Source: Vibrio qingdaonensis (GTDB lineage: Bacteria > Pseudomonadota > Gammaproteobacteria > Enterobacterales > Vibrionaceae). From it: a stretch of DNA of 64,000 nt. The translations under genes and the position numbers were made by a program. Where the stretch lies: assembly GCF_026191675.1 (NCBI RefSeq), contig NZ_JAKRRY010000009.1, positions 62,001 through 126,000 of the forward strand, read 5' to 3'. This document shows, piece after piece, positions 47,148 through 57,355 of this stretch; the stretch's first letter is position 1, and every line of letters begins with the position of its first letter. A model generated the notes under the pieces. That model saw only the letters and a program-made list of their open reading frames with translations. It did not search any database and was not told where the DNA came from.

Positions 47148-49055
47148 ATGAGCGCAACCGAAACAAGTAATAAAGAAACTCGTGGCTTTCAATCCGAAGT
47201 AAAGCAATTACTTCATTTAATGATTCACTCTCTGTATTCCAATAAAGAAATTTTTCTTAGAGAGCTGATCTCGAATGCATCGGATGCCGCAGATAAGCTG
47301 CGTTTCCAAGCGCTTTCTAACGGTGATTTGTATCAAGGTGATGCTGAACTTGGTGTGAAATTATCGTTTAGTGAAGAGCATAATACCTTAACGGTTTCTG
47401 ATAACGGCGTAGGTATGTCACGCGATGACGTGATTGAGCACTTAGGAACGATCGCAAAATCAGGCACAAAAGAGTTTTTCTCTAAGCTTTCTGAAGAGCA
47501 AGGTAAAGATTCGCAACTTATCGGCCAGTTTGGTGTGGGTTTCTATTCCGCGTTTATTGTTGCTGACGCAGTGACGGTTCGCACTCGCGCGGCTGGTGCG
47601 TCTGCCGAGCAGGGCGTGCAATGGCACTCTGCTGGAGAAGGTGAGTACTCGATTGAAGACATTACTAAAGAAACGCGTGGTACTGATATCGTCCTTCACA
47701 TGCGTGAAGAAGGAAAAGAGTTCCTATCAGAGTGGCGTTTAAAAGAAATCATCAGCAAGTATTCTGATCATATCGGCATCCCTGTTTCTATCCAAACCGC
47801 AGAGCGCGACGAGGAAGGCAAAGAAACAGGCGAAACAAAATGGGAACAAATCAACAAAGCACAAGCGTTGTGGACTCGCAATAAGTCAGACATCAGCGAC
47901 GAAGAATATCAAGAGTTCTATAAGCACGTTTCTCATGACTTTGCAGACCCACTTCAGTGGAGTCATAATAAAGTAGAAGGCAAAAACGACTACACGAGCT
48001 TGCTATATATCCCAGCTAAAGCGCCGTTTGATATGATGAACCGTGACCATAAAAGTGGTTTAAAACTTTATGTTCAGCGTGTGTTTATTATGGATGACGC
48101 CGAGCAGTTCATGCCTTCTTACCTACGCTTTATTCGTGGTTTGATTGATTCAAACGATTTACCTCTCAATGTATCTCGTGAAATTTTGCAAGATAATAAA
48201 GTCACGCAATCGCTACGTAATGCTTGTACGAAACGTGTATTAACAATGCTAGAGCGTTTAGCAAAAAACGACGAAGAAAAATATCAATCGTTTTGGAAAG
48301 AGTTTGGCTTGGTGCTAAAAGAAGGCCCAGCAGAAGACATGGGTAACAAAGAAAAAGTGGCGGGTCTGTTGCGTTTTGCTTCCACAGAGGTGGATTCAGC
48401 AGAGCAAACCGTCGGTTTGGCCTCTTACATTGAGCGCATGAAAGAAGGTCAGGATAAGATTTATTACCTGACAGCAGATAGTTATGCAGCGGCTAAGAAT
48501 AGCCCTCACTTAGAGCAATTCAAGGCGAAAGGCATCGAAGTGGTACTGATGTTTGATCGCATTGACGAATGGCTAATGAATTACCTGACTGAGTTTGATG
48601 GCAAGCAGTTCCAGTCGATCACAAAGTCGGGTCTTGATCTGAGCAAGTTTGAAGACGAAGCTGAGAAAGAGAAGCACAAAGAAACAGAAGAAGAATTCAA
48701 GTCAGTGGTAGAGCGCACTCAAGCTTACCTAGGCGATCGAGTGAAAGAGGTTCGTACAACCTTTAAGCTTGCCACGACACCAGCAGTAGTGGTGACGGAT
48801 GATTTCGAAATGGGCACACAAATGGCGAAGTTGCTAGAAGCGGCGGGTCAGGAAGTGCCAGAGGTGAAATACATCTTTGAAATTAATCCTGAGCACGAAT
48901 TGGTTAAGCGCATGGCTGATGAAGCTGATGAAGAAGCGTTTGGCGGCTGGGTAGAAGTATTGCTTGGACAAGCCATGCTTGCTGAGCGCGGGTCGATGAC
49001 GGATCCTTCGCAATTCCTAGGTGCGGTTAACCGACTTTTGTCTAATGTGAAGTAG
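47148..49055 (+). CDS. htpG: HtpG, Hsp90-family chaperone
   Basis: HtpG is the bacterial Hsp90, an ATP-driven dimeric chaperone. The 635-residue product has the GHKL ATPase domain (about 1-235) with [39 protein letters not shown] and [15 protein letters not shown], then the middle domain (about 235-500) with [18 protein letters not shown] (in pieces), and a C-terminal dimerisation domain. Slightly longer than E. coli HtpG (624). TGATGGAGATAAC precedes the ATG. A heat-shock promoter precedes the gene. Confidence 0.98.
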   Translation: MSATETSNKETRGFQSEVKQLLHLMIHSLYSNKEIFLRELISNASDAADKLRFQALSNGDLYQGDAELGVKLSFSEEHNTLTVSDNGVGMSRDDVIEHLGTIAKSGTKEFFSKLSEEQGKDSQLIGQFGVGFYSAFIVADAVTVRTRAAGASAEQGVQWHSAGEGEYSIEDITKETRGTDIVLHMREEGKEFLSEWRLKEIISKYSDHIGIPVSIQTAERDEEGKETGETKWEQINKAQALWTRNKSDISDEEYQEFYKHVSHDFADPLQWSHNKVEGKNDYTSLLYIPAKAPFDMMNRDHKSGLKLYVQRVFIMDDAEQFMPSYLRFIRGLIDSNDLPLNVSREILQDNKVTQSLRNACTKRVLTMLERLAKNDEEKYQSFWKEFGLVLKEGPAEDMGNKEKVAGLLRFASTEVDSAEQTVGLASYIERMKEGQDKIYYLTADSYAAAKNSPHLEQFKAKGIEVVLMFDRIDEWLMNYLTEFDGKQFQSITKSGLDLSKFEDEAEKEKHKETEEEFKSVVERTQAYLGDRVKEVRTTFKLATTPAVVVTDDFEMGTQMAKLLEAAGQEVPEVKYIFEINPEHELVKRMADEADEEAFGGWVEVLLGQAMLAERGSMTDPSQFLGAVNRLLSNVK

Positions 49056-49068
49056 TCACGTTTATTGA

Positions 49069-49106
49069 AAACAATGAGCTCAGCGTGCTGGGCTCATTGT
49101 TTTTTC
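49069..49106 (+). terminator. Intrinsic terminator after htpG
   Basis: A long stem, AACAATGAGC-T-CAG with CTG-G-GCTCATTGTT and one T-G pair, has a CGTG loop and a T run. Confidence 0.9.
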
Positions 49107-49190
49107 GTAGTGAGGATCTCGTTTTTAGCTAACTTTATCTTTTCTACGGGCATTCTTTAGTCGTATTTCACGCCAAGCGAGAATTTTCTA

Positions 49191-49199
49191 TGCTAGAAT
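49191..49199 (+). promoter_or_regulatory. Extended -10 promoter of adk
   Basis: TGCTAGAAT is an extended -10 element (TG-n-TAGAAT) with no strong -35. Transcription would start near 49206, giving a leader of about 115 bases. Confidence 0.55.
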
Positions 49200-49214
49200 G
49201 CGACGCTTGAATAA

Positions 49215-49967
<753 letters not shown>

Positions 49968-49989
49968 TTGCTGATTCGTGAATCTTGTT

Positions 49990-50019
49990 AAAAAACGACC
50001 CTTTAGGGTCGTTTTTTTT
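49990..50019 (+). terminator. Intrinsic terminator after adk
   Basis: AAAAAACGACCCT pairs with AGGGTCGTTTTTT over a short loop, and the T run is eight or more bases. Confidence 0.93.
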
Positions 50020-50020
50020 A

Positions 50021-50051
50021 TTGATCCAATCCTAGATTCAATGGGTATAAT
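50021..50051 (+). promoter_or_regulatory. Possible hemH promoter
   Basis: TATAAT at 50046-50051 has TTGATC 19 bases upstream, overlapping the edge of the adk terminator. The spacer is longer than ideal. Confidence 0.45.
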
Positions 50052-50086
50052 CGCCATTGTTATTTGATCAAATCAAAAGGAAGTCT

Positions 50087-51046
50087 ATGAGCATGGCACC
50101 AAACACGGGAGTACTCTTGGTTAACCTGGGCACTCCAGATGCGCCGACACCAAAAGCAGTGCGCGCATTCTTAGGTGAGTTTTTACATGATCATAGAGTC
50201 GTAGATATGACTCGTTGGCTGTGGTGCCCCATTTTACACGGTGTTATCTTGCCAGTTCGTTCGCCAAAAGTGGCGAAGCTCTACCAATCGGTGTGGATGG
50301 ATGACGGTTCTCCTTTGATGGTGCACTCAGTAAGGCAAGTGAAGGCGCTTCAAGAGCGCCTGAATGTACCTGTAGAGCTGGGAATGACCTATGGCAACCC
50401 ATCATTAAGGCATGGGATGTCCTCTTTGCTAGAGCAAGGGGTAGAGAAGGTGATTGTATTGCCTTTATACCCACAATATTCGGGGACAACGAGCGCCGCA
50501 GTTTTTGATGGATTAGCGAAAGCGTGTAAGTCACTGTCGACGATACCAAGTATCGACTTTATTCGAGATTATTATCAGCATCCGCTTTACATCAAAGCGC
50601 TAGCACAAAAAGTGAGAGCACATTGGGACAAGCACGGACAAGACTATTTACTTTGTTCCTATCATGGTATTCCAAAACGCTATGCTGATAATGGTGATGT
50701 GTACCCTCAACATTGTGAGCACACGACGAGGTTATTGGCGCAAGAACTAGGATTGAACGACTCTCAGATAGGAATGAGCTACCAATCTATCTTTGGGCGT
50801 GAAGAGTGGTTACAGCCGTATACGGCGAAGACGTTAGAAGCTTTGCCGACTCAAGGCACTAAGCGTATAAACGTGATGACACCAGCCTTCTCAGTTGATT
50901 GTCTCGAAACCTTAGAGGAGATTGCCGTGGAGTGCCGTGATATTTTTATCGAAGCTGGCGGTGATTCCTACCAATATATAGAGTGTTTGAACGACTCAGA
51001 ACTGCACATCGACATGATGGTCGATTTGGTTAACACAAGCTTATAG
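50087..51046 (+). CDS. hemH: HemH, ferrochelatase
   Basis: Ferrochelatase inserts Fe2+ into protoporphyrin IX, the last step of haem synthesis. The 319-residue product matches E. coli (320). [10 protein letters not shown] starts the protein. The metal-inserting His is in [17 protein letters not shown], and the acidic partner is in [28 protein letters not shown] is also family-typical. AAAGGAAG sets the start at ATG 50087; an upstream in-frame reading to 50057 adds unrelated residues. Confidence 0.97.
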   Translation: MSMAPNTGVLLVNLGTPDAPTPKAVRAFLGEFLHDHRVVDMTRWLWCPILHGVILPVRSPKVAKLYQSVWMDDGSPLMVHSVRQVKALQERLNVPVELGMTYGNPSLRHGMSSLLEQGVEKVIVLPLYPQYSGTTSAAVFDGLAKACKSLSTIPSIDFIRDYYQHPLYIKALAQKVRAHWDKHGQDYLLCSYHGIPKRYADNGDVYPQHCEHTTRLLAQELGLNDSQIGMSYQSIFGREEWLQPYTAKTLEALPTQGTKRINVMTPAFSVDCLETLEEIAVECRDIFIEAGGDSYQYIECLNDSELHIDMMVDLVNTSL

Positions 51047-51156
51047 GTTACGGTTTATCGGGCTTATGCTTTATCGAGCTGATGTGGTACTGAGCATAGG
51101 GCTTATCGACGGTATTAAAGTTGTGGATTAATAGATGTGTACTGGCTGCTAGGCAT

Positions 51157-51190
51157 AAAAAACGCCGCTCTATTTAGAGCGGCGTTTTTT
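51157..51190. terminator. Bidirectional terminator between hemH and the POT transporter gene
   Basis: A 15-bp or longer stem AAAAAACGCCGCTCT/AGAGCGGCGTTTTTT with loop ATTT. Confidence 0.94.
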
Positions 51191-51217
51191 GTTACGCATC
51201 TATTTTTTTCAAATCAA

Positions 51218-52609
51218 TTAAGCGATTTGAGCTTGTTGCTCTTCGATTTCTTGAGCGTTTGATGTTGCCGATTGTTCTGCACCGTGCATCCATTTTACCA
51301 AAGTGTTCGCACATAGCAGCAAAATGACGCCAGAGATGACCGCTGTGATAGCAATACCACCGAAGATGGACATTGCGCCAAGCTCACCCACATGTGAGCC
51401 AATCAAGCCAGCAACGTAGTTTGCAATTGCGTTAAAGCCAAACCATGCGCCCATCATGAGTGAAGCAAGACGTAGTGGCGCAAGTTTGGTTACCAGTGAC
51501 AGACCAATAGGAGAAATACACAGCTCACCTAACGTATGGAAGAAGAACGCACCTACTAGCCATAACATAGACGTTTTCACGTTGGTGTCACCACCTTGTT
51601 CCATTACCGCCCCCACCATGCACAAGAAACCAAGCGCAAGGAAGAACAGTGCCAAAGCAAATTTAACTGGAGAGTTAGGTTCACGTTTACCCAGTTTGAC
51701 CCAAAGCGCGGCTAGAACGGGAGCAAGCGTAATCACAAAGAACGGGTTAAGAGACTGAAACCAAGCCGCTGGGACTTCAAAGCTACCAATCATGCGATCT
51801 GTATATTGCTGCGTGTAGATGTTCATCAAGCCGCCAGCTTGTTCAAAACCAGCCCAGAAAACAATAACAAACAAGCCCATAATAAGAATGACTTTAAGAC
51901 GATCTAGTTCTTCGCGAGTTAACGGCGCTTTCGTTTTGTTTTTGTTGAGTGCTCTAGCGCGAGCCGCCGCAGGAACCGTACCAATATCGCCTAACCATGA
52001 TTTAGACATAGTCAGTTGCATGATAATACTGATCACCATGCCAATGCCTGCAATCAGGAAGCCGGCACGCCAGCCGTAAGAGCCAGTGACTGAGCCAGAA
52101 GCAATACCCGCAAGTAGTGAGCCTAAGTTAATGCCCATGTAGAAAATAGTAAACGCGCCATCACGACGGTTGTCACCATCTTTATAAAGATCGCCAACCA
52201 TTGTTGATATGTTTGGTTTGAACATACCGTTACCGGCAATCAACAGAGCCAGTCCTAGGTAGAAAGCTTGCTCAGCGGGCAGCCCAATCGCACCTACTGG
52301 CATTGCAAGGGTAAATTGCCCCGCAGCCATGAGTACACCGCCGATGATGATTGAACGACGCTGACCTAAATAGTTATCAGCAATCCAGCCACCAATGAGA
52401 GGGGTGATATAAACCAGTCCAGTATAGATGCCATATAAGTCCAGAGCATCTTTAGTGGACCAACCCATACCGCCATTCATCGTTGCGTCAGTGAGGAAAA
52501 GGACCAAAATGGCACGCATCGCATAATAGGAAAAACGTTCCCATAGCTCAGTACCAAACAGTAAAAACAGCCCCCGAGGGTGACCTAAAATGTTGTGTTG
52601 TGCTGTCAT
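51218..52609 (-). CDS. POT-family proton-dependent oligopeptide transporter (Dtp-like)
   Basis: The 463-residue product is an inner-membrane major facilitator protein that imports di- and tripeptides with protons. It has about 12-14 membrane helices. The family motif ExxERFxYY appears as ELWERFSYYAMRAIL on helix 1. GGWIADNYLGQRRSI follows helix 2 and the PTR signature FTIFYMGINLGSLLAG is on helix 5. It resembles E. coli DtpA/DtpB, but I cannot pick one. The minus-strand ATG has no strong Shine-Dalgarno visible. It is divergent from rfaH. Confidence 0.92.
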   Translation of the reverse strand: MTAQHNILGHPRGLFLLFGTELWERFSYYAMRAILVLFLTDATMNGGMGWSTKDALDLYGIYTGLVYITPLIGGWIADNYLGQRRSIIIGGVLMAAGQFTLAMPVGAIGLPAEQAFYLGLALLIAGNGMFKPNISTMVGDLYKDGDNRRDGAFTIFYMGINLGSLLAGIASGSVTGSYGWRAGFLIAGIGMVISIIMQLTMSKSWLGDIGTVPAAARARALNKNKTKAPLTREELDRLKVILIMGLFVIVFWAGFEQAGGLMNIYTQQYTDRMIGSFEVPAAWFQSLNPFFVITLAPVLAALWVKLGKREPNSPVKFALALFFLALGFLCMVGAVMEQGGDTNVKTSMLWLVGAFFFHTLGELCISPIGLSLVTKLAPLRLASLMMGAWFGFNAIANYVAGLIGSHVGELGAMSIFGGIAITAVISGVILLLCANTLVKWMHGAEQSATSNAQEIEEQQAQIA

Positions 52610-52930
52610 AAGTTTTACTAATTTTAGTTATGAAAGAATATAATGTGCATCAAGATATACATAACAAAATTAAAAACTGCAATAGGGTTGTTTTATAGCC
52701 TATATGAATGATTAGGCTAAGTTGTTAAAATGTAAGAATTTTTAACCAAGAGGGCACGAAAGCTGCGTGCTGGAAACTAACTTTTCACTTTTATTGCATT
52801 GGAAGTGACTGTTTTGTCTATAAAGCGCTGTAAGAAGCTCCCTACTACCTATTAGGAAAAGTTGCCTTTGTGGTACGATGTAAGGCAGTTAGTGCAGGCG
52901 AACTATAATAATTAAGGCTAAGTGAACACA
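52610..52930. other. POT transporter-rfaH divergent intergenic region
   Basis: This 321-base gene-free, AT-rich stretch has TGGTACGAT at 52871-52879, a possible extended -10 toward rfaH. I looked for the RfaH-recruiting ops element and did not see one here. No repeat or RNA gene is evident. Confidence 0.5.
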
Positions 52931-53425
52931 ATGAAACGTTGGTATTTACTGTATTGTAAGCGCGGTGAGCAAGCGAGAGCAAAGCTCCATCTAGAGAATC
53001 AAGGCTTACAATGCTTTTACCCAGAAGTTGAAGTGGAAAGAATTCGACGAGGAAAAAGGCAAAAAGTCAAAGAGCCGCTGTTTCCTTCGTACATTTTTAT
53101 TCAGTTTGATTTTGAAGCAGGCCCTTCTTTTACCACAATACGTTCAACGCGAGGCGTGGTTGACTTTATTCGCTTTGGTGCCCAGCCAACCGAGGTGCAA
53201 GGGGATTTGGTGTTTGAGCTTCAGCAAGCAGTGTATTCGCATGTAGAGGCGGAAGACGGTGCACTTCCCGATGTCGGGCAAAAAGTGCGAGTAACGGCGG
53301 GTCAATTCGCAGGTATTGATGCGATCTTTCAAGAGAAGGATGGCGATACGCGTTCGATTATGTTGGTTAATCTAATTAATAAGCCGGTTCCGGTGAGTAT
53401 TGATAATAAAGATCTGGATCTATAA
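52931..53425 (+). CDS. rfaH: RfaH, transcription antiterminator
   Basis: RfaH is a NusG paralogue recruited at ops sites to allow long LPS, capsule and similar operons to be read through. The 164-residue product has an NGN domain (about 1-100, RWYLLYCKRGEQARAKLHLENQG in pieces, EPLFPSYIFIQFD, TRGVVDFIRFG) and a C-terminal KOW domain (about 115-164, GQKVRVTAGQFAGIDAIF). The start is ATG 52931 to match MKRWYLLYCKRG; a GTG at 52922 is in frame. It fits the LPS genes in the window (lpxA/B/D, gmhA). Confidence 0.94.
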   Translation: MKRWYLLYCKRGEQARAKLHLENQGLQCFYPEVEVERIRRGKRQKVKEPLFPSYIFIQFDFEAGPSFTTIRSTRGVVDFIRFGAQPTEVQGDLVFELQQAVYSHVEAEDGALPDVGQKVRVTAGQFAGIDAIFQEKDGDTRSIMLVNLINKPVPVSIDNKDLDL

Positions 53426-53440
53426 GGCAGGAATGGTTTT

Positions 53441-53470
53441 GAAGGCTCAATCTACAATGATTGAGCCTTC
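53441..53470. terminator. Long hairpin between rfaH and minE
   Basis: GAAGGCTCAATC and GATTGAGCCTTC form a perfect 12-bp stem with loop TACAAT. Neither side has a long T run (ACTTTC on the plus side, AAAACC on the minus side). It is still the only hairpin between these convergent genes. Confidence 0.65.
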
Positions 53471-53514
53471 ACTTTCGAAGGTGAGTCGAAGAGCTAATTT
53501 AGACTAAAGCGCTC

Positions 53515-53778
53515 TTACCTTTCATCTTCGGGTAATTGAACATTCAATTCGAGTACGGAGATATCGTCATCTTTATGCTCAAATGAAAGGTCGACCATTG
53601 ATGGATCCACGTCGACGTATTTAGCAATGACCTTCAGAATGTCTTCTTTCAACTGCGGTAAATAAGAGGGCGATGGCGACCCTTCACTGCGGCGTTCAGC
53701 GACAATGATTTGCAGTCGTTCTTTGGCAAGATTTGCCGAGTTTTTCTTCTGTGGGCGGAAAAATTCAAGTAGTGACAT
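53515..53778 (-). CDS. minE: MinE, cell division topological specificity factor
   Basis: MinE displaces MinD from the membrane and drives pole-to-pole oscillation. The 87-residue product has the anti-MinCD helix near residues 10-32 ([15 protein letters not shown]), then a topological-specificity domain ([25 protein letters not shown] in pieces). The N-terminal MSLLEFFRP is the membrane-touching part. It starts 3 bases after the minD stop. It completes a full minCDE operon on the minus strand. Confidence 0.97.
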   Translation of the reverse strand: MSLLEFFRPQKKNSANLAKERLQIIVAERRSEGSPSPSYLPQLKEDILKVIAKYVDVDPSMVDLSFEHKDDDISVLELNVQLPEDER

Positions 53779-53781
53779 GCA

Positions 53782-54594
53782 TTAACCCCCAAATAGACGT
53801 TTGAAAATACCTTTCTTCTGCTCGGTTAGGAAGCGGAAGTCCACCTGCTCTCCTAATAAGCGCTCAACCGTGTCATTGTAAGCCAATCCGGCGTCTGACT
53901 CATTGTCGAAAATTACCGGTACCCCTTTGTTTGAGGCGTTCAATACCGCTTGGCTTTCTGGAATTACACCAAGTAAAGAGATGTGTAAAATTTCTTCAAC
54001 ATCTTCAACCGACAGCATTTCACCCTGGTTGACACGTGTTGGGTTGTAACGAGTTAACAGTAGGTGTTGTTTTACAGGCTCTAGGCTTTCTTCTGCTCGT
54101 CTTGATTTCGAGTCGAGAATGCCAAGGATTCGATCTGAATCTCGCACAGAAGAGACTTCTGGGTTGGTAGTTACAATGGCTTCATCGGCGAAATACAACG
54201 CCATTAGTGCACCTTGTTCAATACCTGCGGGTGAATCACAGATAACAAAGTCAAAGCCCATCTCATCAAGATCGTCCAGTACGCGACGCACGCCATCACG
54301 TGTTAGCGCATCTTTATCGCGAGTTTGTGAAGCAGGAAGAATAAAGAGGTTATCTGTGCGCTTATCTTTGATTAACGCTTGATTTAAGGTCGCTTCACCA
54401 TTGATGACATTGACGAAGTCATAAACAACGCGACGTTCACAGCCCATGATTAGATCGAGGTTACGCAAACCAATATCAAAATCAATCACTGCCGTTTTCT
54501 TACCTTTTAACGCAAGACCAGAGGCGATAGCAGCGCTAGAGGTAGTTTTACCTACGCCACCTTTTCCTGATGTTACAACAATAATGCGGGCCAT
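53782..54594 (-). CDS. minD: MinD, septum site-determining ATPase
   Basis: MinD is a membrane-binding ParA-type ATPase that carries MinC and is released by MinE. The 270-residue length equals E. coli. The deviant Walker A is GKGGVGKTTSSAA, followed by DFDIGLRNLDLIMG and the Walker B CDSPAGIEQGA. The C-terminal amphipathic membrane helix is EQKKGIFKRLFGG. It is 20 bases after minC. Confidence 0.98.
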   Translation of the reverse strand: MARIIVVTSGKGGVGKTTSSAAIASGLALKGKKTAVIDFDIGLRNLDLIMGCERRVVYDFVNVINGEATLNQALIKDKRTDNLFILPASQTRDKDALTRDGVRRVLDDLDEMGFDFVICDSPAGIEQGALMALYFADEAIVTTNPEVSSVRDSDRILGILDSKSRRAEESLEPVKQHLLLTRYNPTRVNQGEMLSVEDVEEILHISLLGVIPESQAVLNASNKGVPVIFDNESDAGLAYNDTVERLLGEQVDFRFLTEQKKGIFKRLFGG

Positions 54595-54614
54595 TATTCT
54601 TACTTCCTTAATTT

Positions 54615-55277
54615 CTATATCGTGAGAATGTCAAATCTGAGGCTGTCGTCTGTCATACCAAACATAACTTTTTTCCCCCAGTATTCACTTTCAATCTGGT
54701 CGCTCAGCCAGTAGTTACCAGCGATGGAAACTAGCTCAGCTTGTAAATCGTGACAGAGGATTTTTGCGTCGGTGGAGCCGCTAGCGCCTGCAATCGCGCG
54801 TCCTCGGAGTGTGCCATGAATATGAATAGTACCGTCAGCAATCACTTCAGCACCGGCACTTACGTGGCTTAAAATCACCAAGTCGCCATTTTTGGCATAA
54901 ACTTGTTGGCCGGAGCGCACGGGAGTACGAATTATTTTGGTCGGCTCCATTTTTGCCGGCGCTTTGGCTGGCGTTTTACTTGCCGTCATAATGGCAAATC
55001 CAGCGTCAGATGCTAGATTTTGGGTACGTTTATCTTTACACCCCGTCACACCTACAGGGATCATTCCGGCTTCTTCAATACCTAGTTTTAGGTCGAGAAA
55101 CACGATATCTTCGTGGACTTGGCTGATATTCAAGACAACGGGTGCCGCAGCAAAAAAAGTTGGAGCTTGATTCACTTTTTCTTTTAAAAAGTGAACGGCT
55201 TTAGACACATCGTTGTCAGAAAGATGCAACACCGATAAGGTGAAGCTACTGCCTTTCAAATCAGGGGATGGTGACAT
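54615..55277 (-). CDS. minC: MinC, septum formation inhibitor
   Basis: MinC blocks FtsZ ring assembly away from mid-cell. The 220-residue product has an N-terminal FtsZ-binding domain (about 1-105) and a C-terminal beta-helix (about 115-220) with [43 protein letters not shown] and [13 protein letters not shown], the family signature. A variable Ala/Pro/Lys-rich linker joins them. It heads minC-minD-minE and is divergent from ycgL, as in E. coli. Confidence 0.96.
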   Translation of the reverse strand: MSPSPDLKGSSFTLSVLHLSDNDVSKAVHFLKEKVNQAPTFFAAAPVVLNISQVHEDIVFLDLKLGIEEAGMIPVGVTGCKDKRTQNLASDAGFAIMTASKTPAKAPAKMEPTKIIRTPVRSGQQVYAKNGDLVILSHVSAGAEVIADGTIHIHGTLRGRAIAGASGSTDAKILCHDLQAELVSIAGNYWLSDQIESEYWGKKVMFGMTDDSLRFDILTI

Positions 55278-55455
55278 TAATGATCAAATCCTTGTGCCAA
55301 TGACATTGCTTTAGGTTAGGCTAATCATGTTATATTTCAACACTAAAGACAGCAAGCTATCTTGCTCCCAAATAGATAATTTACTCTCATTTTCGATTAA
55401 ACAACCTGCATCGCCTTTTTTTCAACAAAAACAGCGGTGACAAAAGAGACATATC

Positions 55456-55737
55456 ATGCTTTGTTCAATTTATAAAAGTGCAAAAAAGCAAGGGGCTTAC
55501 CTCTATATCACTAAGAAAGATGACTTTTCACAGGTTCCTGACGCCTTACTTGAAATGTTCGGAAAACCGACGTTAGTTATGGTTGTAAAATTGGATGGCC
55601 GAACGCTTGCTCAGGTGGATGTCGATATCGTTAAACAGTCATTACAAAATGAGGGTTTTTTCTTACAGTTACCACCACCGCAAGAGAACTTGCTCGAAAC
55701 GTATAAAGAGCAAAAAAAGGCGCAGAAAAAACAATAA
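55456..55737 (+). CDS. ycgL: YcgL domain protein
   Basis: The 93-residue product matches the YcgL (DUF709) fold. [30 protein letters not shown] and [15 protein letters not shown] are typical, and the C-terminus is Lys/Gln-rich. The biochemical role is unknown. E. coli ycgL is also next to minC. The start is the ATG at 55456; no strong Shine-Dalgarno is visible beyond AAGAGA. The lytic transglycosylase gene begins 34 bases downstream. Confidence 0.9.
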   Translation: MLCSIYKSAKKQGAYLYITKKDDFSQVPDALLEMFGKPTLVMVVKLDGRTLAQVDVDIVKQSLQNEGFFLQLPPPQENLLETYKEQKKAQKKQ

Positions 55738-55771
55738 GACAAATCGGTGAAGACGCTCTAGGGAGGGCACT

Positions 55772-56749
55772 TTGAAAAGAATGTTATCAGTTGTGTTAGG
55801 CGTCAGCTTATCTGCGAGCGTACTCGCATCAGAAAAAGGCAGCTTTGAAGAGTACGTTGAAGGCTTAAAGCAAGAAGCAAAGTCGTTAGGTATCTCGCAA
55901 CAGATCTTAACAGAAGCATTCCAAGGCGTAGAGTTTAAGCCGAGGGCGGTGACTGCCGATCGAAATCAACCAGAGAAAAAGCTAACACTAGACGAGTACA
56001 TACCGCGAGCGGTGCCAGACTGGAAAGTCAAAAAAGCCAAAGAATTGCACCAAAAATACTACGCTGAACTTCAACAAGTCGCGGATGAATATGGTGTTCA
56101 GTCTCGCTTTATCGTCGCGCTTTGGGGCGTAGAGAGCAATTTTGGTACCTTTACAGGCAATTATCGAGTTATTGATGCGTTGTCGACCTTAGCTTATGAA
56201 GGGCGACGTGAAGCCTTTTTCCGTAAAGAAGCACTCGCAGCGTTGACTATTTTGGAGCAAGGACATATTGCCCCAGATAAAATGAAAGGCTCATGGGCGG
56301 GGGCAATGGGGCAGAGTCAGTTCATGCCGAGCTCTTTCTTAAACTTTGCGGCCGATGGTAACGGTGATGGGAAAAAGGATATTTGGAACTCAGAAGCCGA
56401 TGTTTTTGCGTCGACCGCCAATTATCTTGCCCAGTCGGGATGGGATGACAGTTATACATGGGGACGCCAAGTTAAAGTCCCTCACGGTATTTCACCCGAG
56501 CTACAAGGGCGAGAGGCAGCCAAAGGTAAGTATCTTCAAGAATGGAGTAAACTTGGCGTCACTCGTTATGATGGTCGTCCACTGCCACAGCTAGATGAGG
56601 ACATTAAAGCATGGCTAATTATGCCCGATGACGAAAATGGTCGCGTGTACTTGGTTTATAACAATTACAATGTACTGATGAAGTGGAACCGTTCGTATTA
56701 TTTTGCGCTTGCGGTTAGTCATTTAGCTGACCGAATTGCAATGGATTAG
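55772..56749 (+). CDS. MltB-family lytic murein transglycosylase
   Basis: The 325-residue product is a family 103 (MltB-type) transglycosylase. The catalytic Glu121 is in ALWGVESNFGTFTGNY. WAGAMGQSQFMPSSFLNFAADGNGDGKKDIWNSEADVFAS, seen in pieces, is the substrate-cleft signature. An N-terminal signal peptide (about 1-20) has no lipobox, so it is a soluble periplasmic enzyme, unlike E. coli MltB. The start is TTG 55772 because GGGAGGG lies just upstream (55761-55767). It probably shares a transcript with ycgL. Confidence 0.9.
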   Translation: MKRMLSVVLGVSLSASVLASEKGSFEEYVEGLKQEAKSLGISQQILTEAFQGVEFKPRAVTADRNQPEKKLTLDEYIPRAVPDWKVKKAKELHQKYYAELQQVADEYGVQSRFIVALWGVESNFGTFTGNYRVIDALSTLAYEGRREAFFRKEALAALTILEQGHIAPDKMKGSWAGAMGQSQFMPSSFLNFAADGNGDGKKDIWNSEADVFASTANYLAQSGWDDSYTWGRQVKVPHGISPELQGREAAKGKYLQEWSKLGVTRYDGRPLPQLDEDIKAWLIMPDDENGRVYLVYNNYNVLMKWNRSYYFALAVSHLADRIAMD

Positions 56750-56787
56750 TACGCTTTAGTTTTGTATTGAAGAGAAACATTCGACAA

Positions 56788-56824
56788 AAAGGGCCTTAAG
56801 AATCTTTATCTTAAGGCCTTTCTA
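56788..56824. terminator. Bidirectional terminator between MltB-like and HPr-like genes
   Basis: GGCCTTAAGA pairs with TCTTAAGGCC with a 7-base loop. The A run on the left gives T's for the minus strand; the plus side has TTTCT. Confidence 0.85.
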
Positions 56825-56868
56825 TTATCTGTTTCGGTATCCTATCTACTCTTCTCCAATGGCGTTAT

Positions 56869-57120
56869 CTAGCCAGTTACGCCTTCTAAAAAACGAGTGA
56901 GTTCGTCAACCGCTTGGCGATTTGAGGACTGAACGGTCACTTCTGTCCCTTTTACCAAGTTTAATGTTTGGATTTTGAAGAGATTCTTTGCGGTGGCACT
57001 TTTGCCTTGCGAGATAAGCTCTACGTCTTCCGCATACTTTTTTGCTTCTTTAACGAATAGGGCGGCAGGACGTGTATGAAGGCCGCTTTCGGCAGTAATC
57101 GTGGCACTCTTTTTGTACAT
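56869..57120 (-). CDS. Orphan HPr-family phosphocarrier protein
   Basis: The 83-residue product is clearly HPr-like. His15 in GLHTRPAALFVKEAK is the phosphorylation site that receives phosphate from Enzyme I. GKSATAKNLFKIQTLNLVKGTEV matches the second conserved region, but residue 46 is Asn where E. coli HPr has Ser. No ptsI or crr follows, so this is not a standard ptsHI-crr operon. It may be a paralogue of ptsH; or this strain may have only this HPr, which the window cannot tell. A strong AGGATAAG precedes the ATG. Confidence 0.9.
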   Translation of the reverse strand: MYKKSATITAESGLHTRPAALFVKEAKKYAEDVELISQGKSATAKNLFKIQTLNLVKGTEVTVQSSNRQAVDELTRFLEGVTG

Positions 57121-57281
57121 AGTGTCTTATCCTCATGATTCATTGTTATTTCTTATCTTGGTCTAGTTTTATCTGAGCACCTGTCGAAAAACCGTGACCT
57201 AAGTGCAAAATGCCAATTGTCAAAACGTATATTGGGAAAAAATGAGAACCAGTATTAATTATTGTATTGATTTATATGCGT

Positions 57282-57325
57282 TAAAAATAAAAACACCTCA
57301 ACTTGATGTCTCAAATTGAGGTGTT
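57282..57325 (-). terminator. Intrinsic terminator after folD
   Basis: On the minus strand AACACCTCAA pairs with TTGAGGTGTT over a 14-base loop, followed by TTTATTTTT. It is 31 bases after the folD stop. Confidence 0.85.
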
Positions 57326-57355
57326 AGCGTAATCGAAGATTTGAAAAGTAGCGCG

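Noticed and set aside
52610..52930. ops/JUMPstart element in the rfaH upstream gap
   Set aside because: I searched by eye for GGCGGTAG-like sequence and found none; GGGCACGAAAGC does not fit.
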